Below are positions 63,442 to 64,000 of a DNA stretch of 64,000 bases, piece after piece (the first letter of the stretch is position 1; each line of letters starts with the position of its first letter). Source of the DNA: Tipula vernalis (Eukaryota > Arthropoda > Insecta > Diptera > Tipulidae); assembly GCA_958295665.1 (NCBI GenBank), contig OY282560.1, forward strand, positions 95,085,930 through 95,149,929, read 5' to 3'. Both the position numbers and the translations under genes were made by a program. A model generated the notes under the pieces. The model searched no databases. It had not been told where the DNA came from and worked only from the letters and a program-made list of their open reading frames with translations.

Positions 63442-64000
63442 TAGAAATAATCAAGCAATCAAAATGAAAATTTTCACAGCAATTACAGGTCCCGAAACCT
63501 ATTGATAGAGGTATCAACCATCGTAATCGGACCATTTTAGATTTTTGCCGCCCAAAAACTTGTGGGCTATAGCACAGTTGATTTTCAATAAAATTGAATT
63601 TTCTAAGAAATGTTTTGAAATAATCGACCAATCAAAATGAAAATTGTCACAGCAATTACAGGTCCCGAAACCTATTAATAGAGGTATCAACCATCGTAAT
63701 CGGACCATTTTAGATTTTTGCCGCCCAAAAACTTGTGGGCTATAGCACAGTTAATTTTCAATAAAATTGAATTTTCTAAGAAATGTTTAGAAATAATCAA
63801 GCAATCAAAATGAAAATTGTCACAGCAATTACAGGTCCCGAAACCTGTTGATAGAGGTATCAACCATCGTAATCAGACCATTTTAGATTTTTGCCGCCCA
63901 AAAACTTGTGGGCTATAGCACAGTTGATTTTCAATAAAATTGAATTTTCTAAGAAATGTTTTGAAATAATCAAGCAATCAAAATGAAAATTGTCACAGCA
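63442..64000 (+). repeat. Satellite continuing past the right window edge
   Basis: Three further monomers follow the last marker. The first and third have GTTTTGAAATAATC, a variant also seen near 51172. IR1 near 63676 is altered (TTAATA). The array is still in register at base 64000, so it continues beyond the window. Confidence 0.85.

Larger units (their letters stand above)
1..64000 (+). repeat. Satellite DNA array, 173-bp monomer, about 370 head-to-tail copies
   Basis: The block beginning TGTCACAGCA recurs every 173 bp across the entire window without inversion or foreign insertion. Typical copies differ at a few to about fifteen positions, drawn mostly from one recurrent set of diagnostic sites; indels of 1 to 8 bp are rare. 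The consensus has 30 C and 28 G in 173 bp (33.5% G+C) and four CpG dinucleotides (22-23, 51-52, 57-58, 78-79), close to the number expected from base composition. Monomer length is near one nucleosome repeat, as in many centromeric satellites such as primate alpha satellite (171 bp), but I see no sequence likeness to that family. Orientation is constant, so the strand label is only a convention. A centromeric or pericentromeric role is inference from length, monomer size and HOR structure. Confidence 0.97.

Noticed and set aside
1..64000. CRISPR array
   Set aside because: The unit is a continuous 173-bp tandem repeat with no unique spacers and no cas genes.
1..64000. Primate alpha satellite, because of the similar monomer length
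   Set aside because: The length is close (173 against 171 bp), but I recognise no alpha-satellite sequence and there is no complete CENP-B box.
1..64000. Transposable element insertions, tRNA or rRNA genes
   Set aside because: Reading through every line, the 173-bp register is never lost by more than 8 bases, so no insertion of that size is present.

Overview
The whole 64 kb window is one uninterrupted tandem satellite DNA array. The repeat unit is 173 bp, about 33.5% G+C, and about 370 copies run head to tail on the same strand from the first base to the last. I found no protein gene, RNA gene, transposon, CRISPR array or stretch of unique sequence, and neither edge of the array lies in the window. 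An array this long with a near-nucleosomal monomer and nested higher-order repeats (HORs) points to a eukaryotic nuclear genome, most likely centromeric or pericentromeric heterochromatin. I cannot name the species. The open reading frames of 62 to 150 codons are by-products of the repeat: because 173 is not a multiple of 3, the longer ones read the same repeat DNA in two frames.

Monomer landmarks (monomer base 1 = window base 1, at TGTCACAGCA): dyad IR1, TTGATA-GAGG-TATCAA, at 31-46; dyad IR2, GCCCA-8 nt-TGGGC, at 79-96; an 8-bp palindrome GCTATAGC at 95-102; dyad IR3, TTCAAT-AAA-ATTGAA, at 113-127; and a dyad centred on TTCTAAGAA at 130-138. Copies differ at about 20 recurrent diagnostic sites: 2, 23/24, 30, 46, 51, 55, 58, 69, 75, 78, 81, 88, 96, 99, 102, 103, 109, 110, 125, 131, 144, 155, 157, 167 and 168.

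Layout. Domain 1 (1 to about 24.1 kb) carries A-type monomers (ATCACAG, CCTGTTG, GTAGTCAG) and CCATAACC monomers. It holds a dimer/pentamer HOR (1-2249), a 16-monomer offset duplication (5220-7069 and 7988-9837), a 12-monomer tandem duplication (16771-21125) and a 7-monomer repeat marked by a 7-bp insertion (about 21.8-23.6 kb). Domain 2 (about 24.1-37.3 kb) is rich in GGGTTATAG, AAACAAGC and ACATATTG variants and holds a 4-mer HOR (27863-29250), a 9-mer/6-mer HOR (29251 to about 32480) and a thrice-used module (32.5-36.4 kb). Domain 3 (about 37.3-46.5 kb) is dominated by GTACAG/GTTAAG and CAGCCATTG/CTACAG monomers, with a local dimer HOR (40319-41010). Domain 4 (about 46.5-64 kb) is a HOR array of 9 to 14 monomers per copy, each copy ending in a monomer marked AAGAACAGTT.

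No genes work together here. What can be read is how the array evolves: duplication of blocks at whole-monomer multiples, loss of one period through fused monomers, and shuffling of small modules. The most unusual signals are the near-invariant IR1 dyad, one monomer with a paired substitution that preserves the dyad, and an indel hotspot beside IR2. All repeat comparisons were made by eye.
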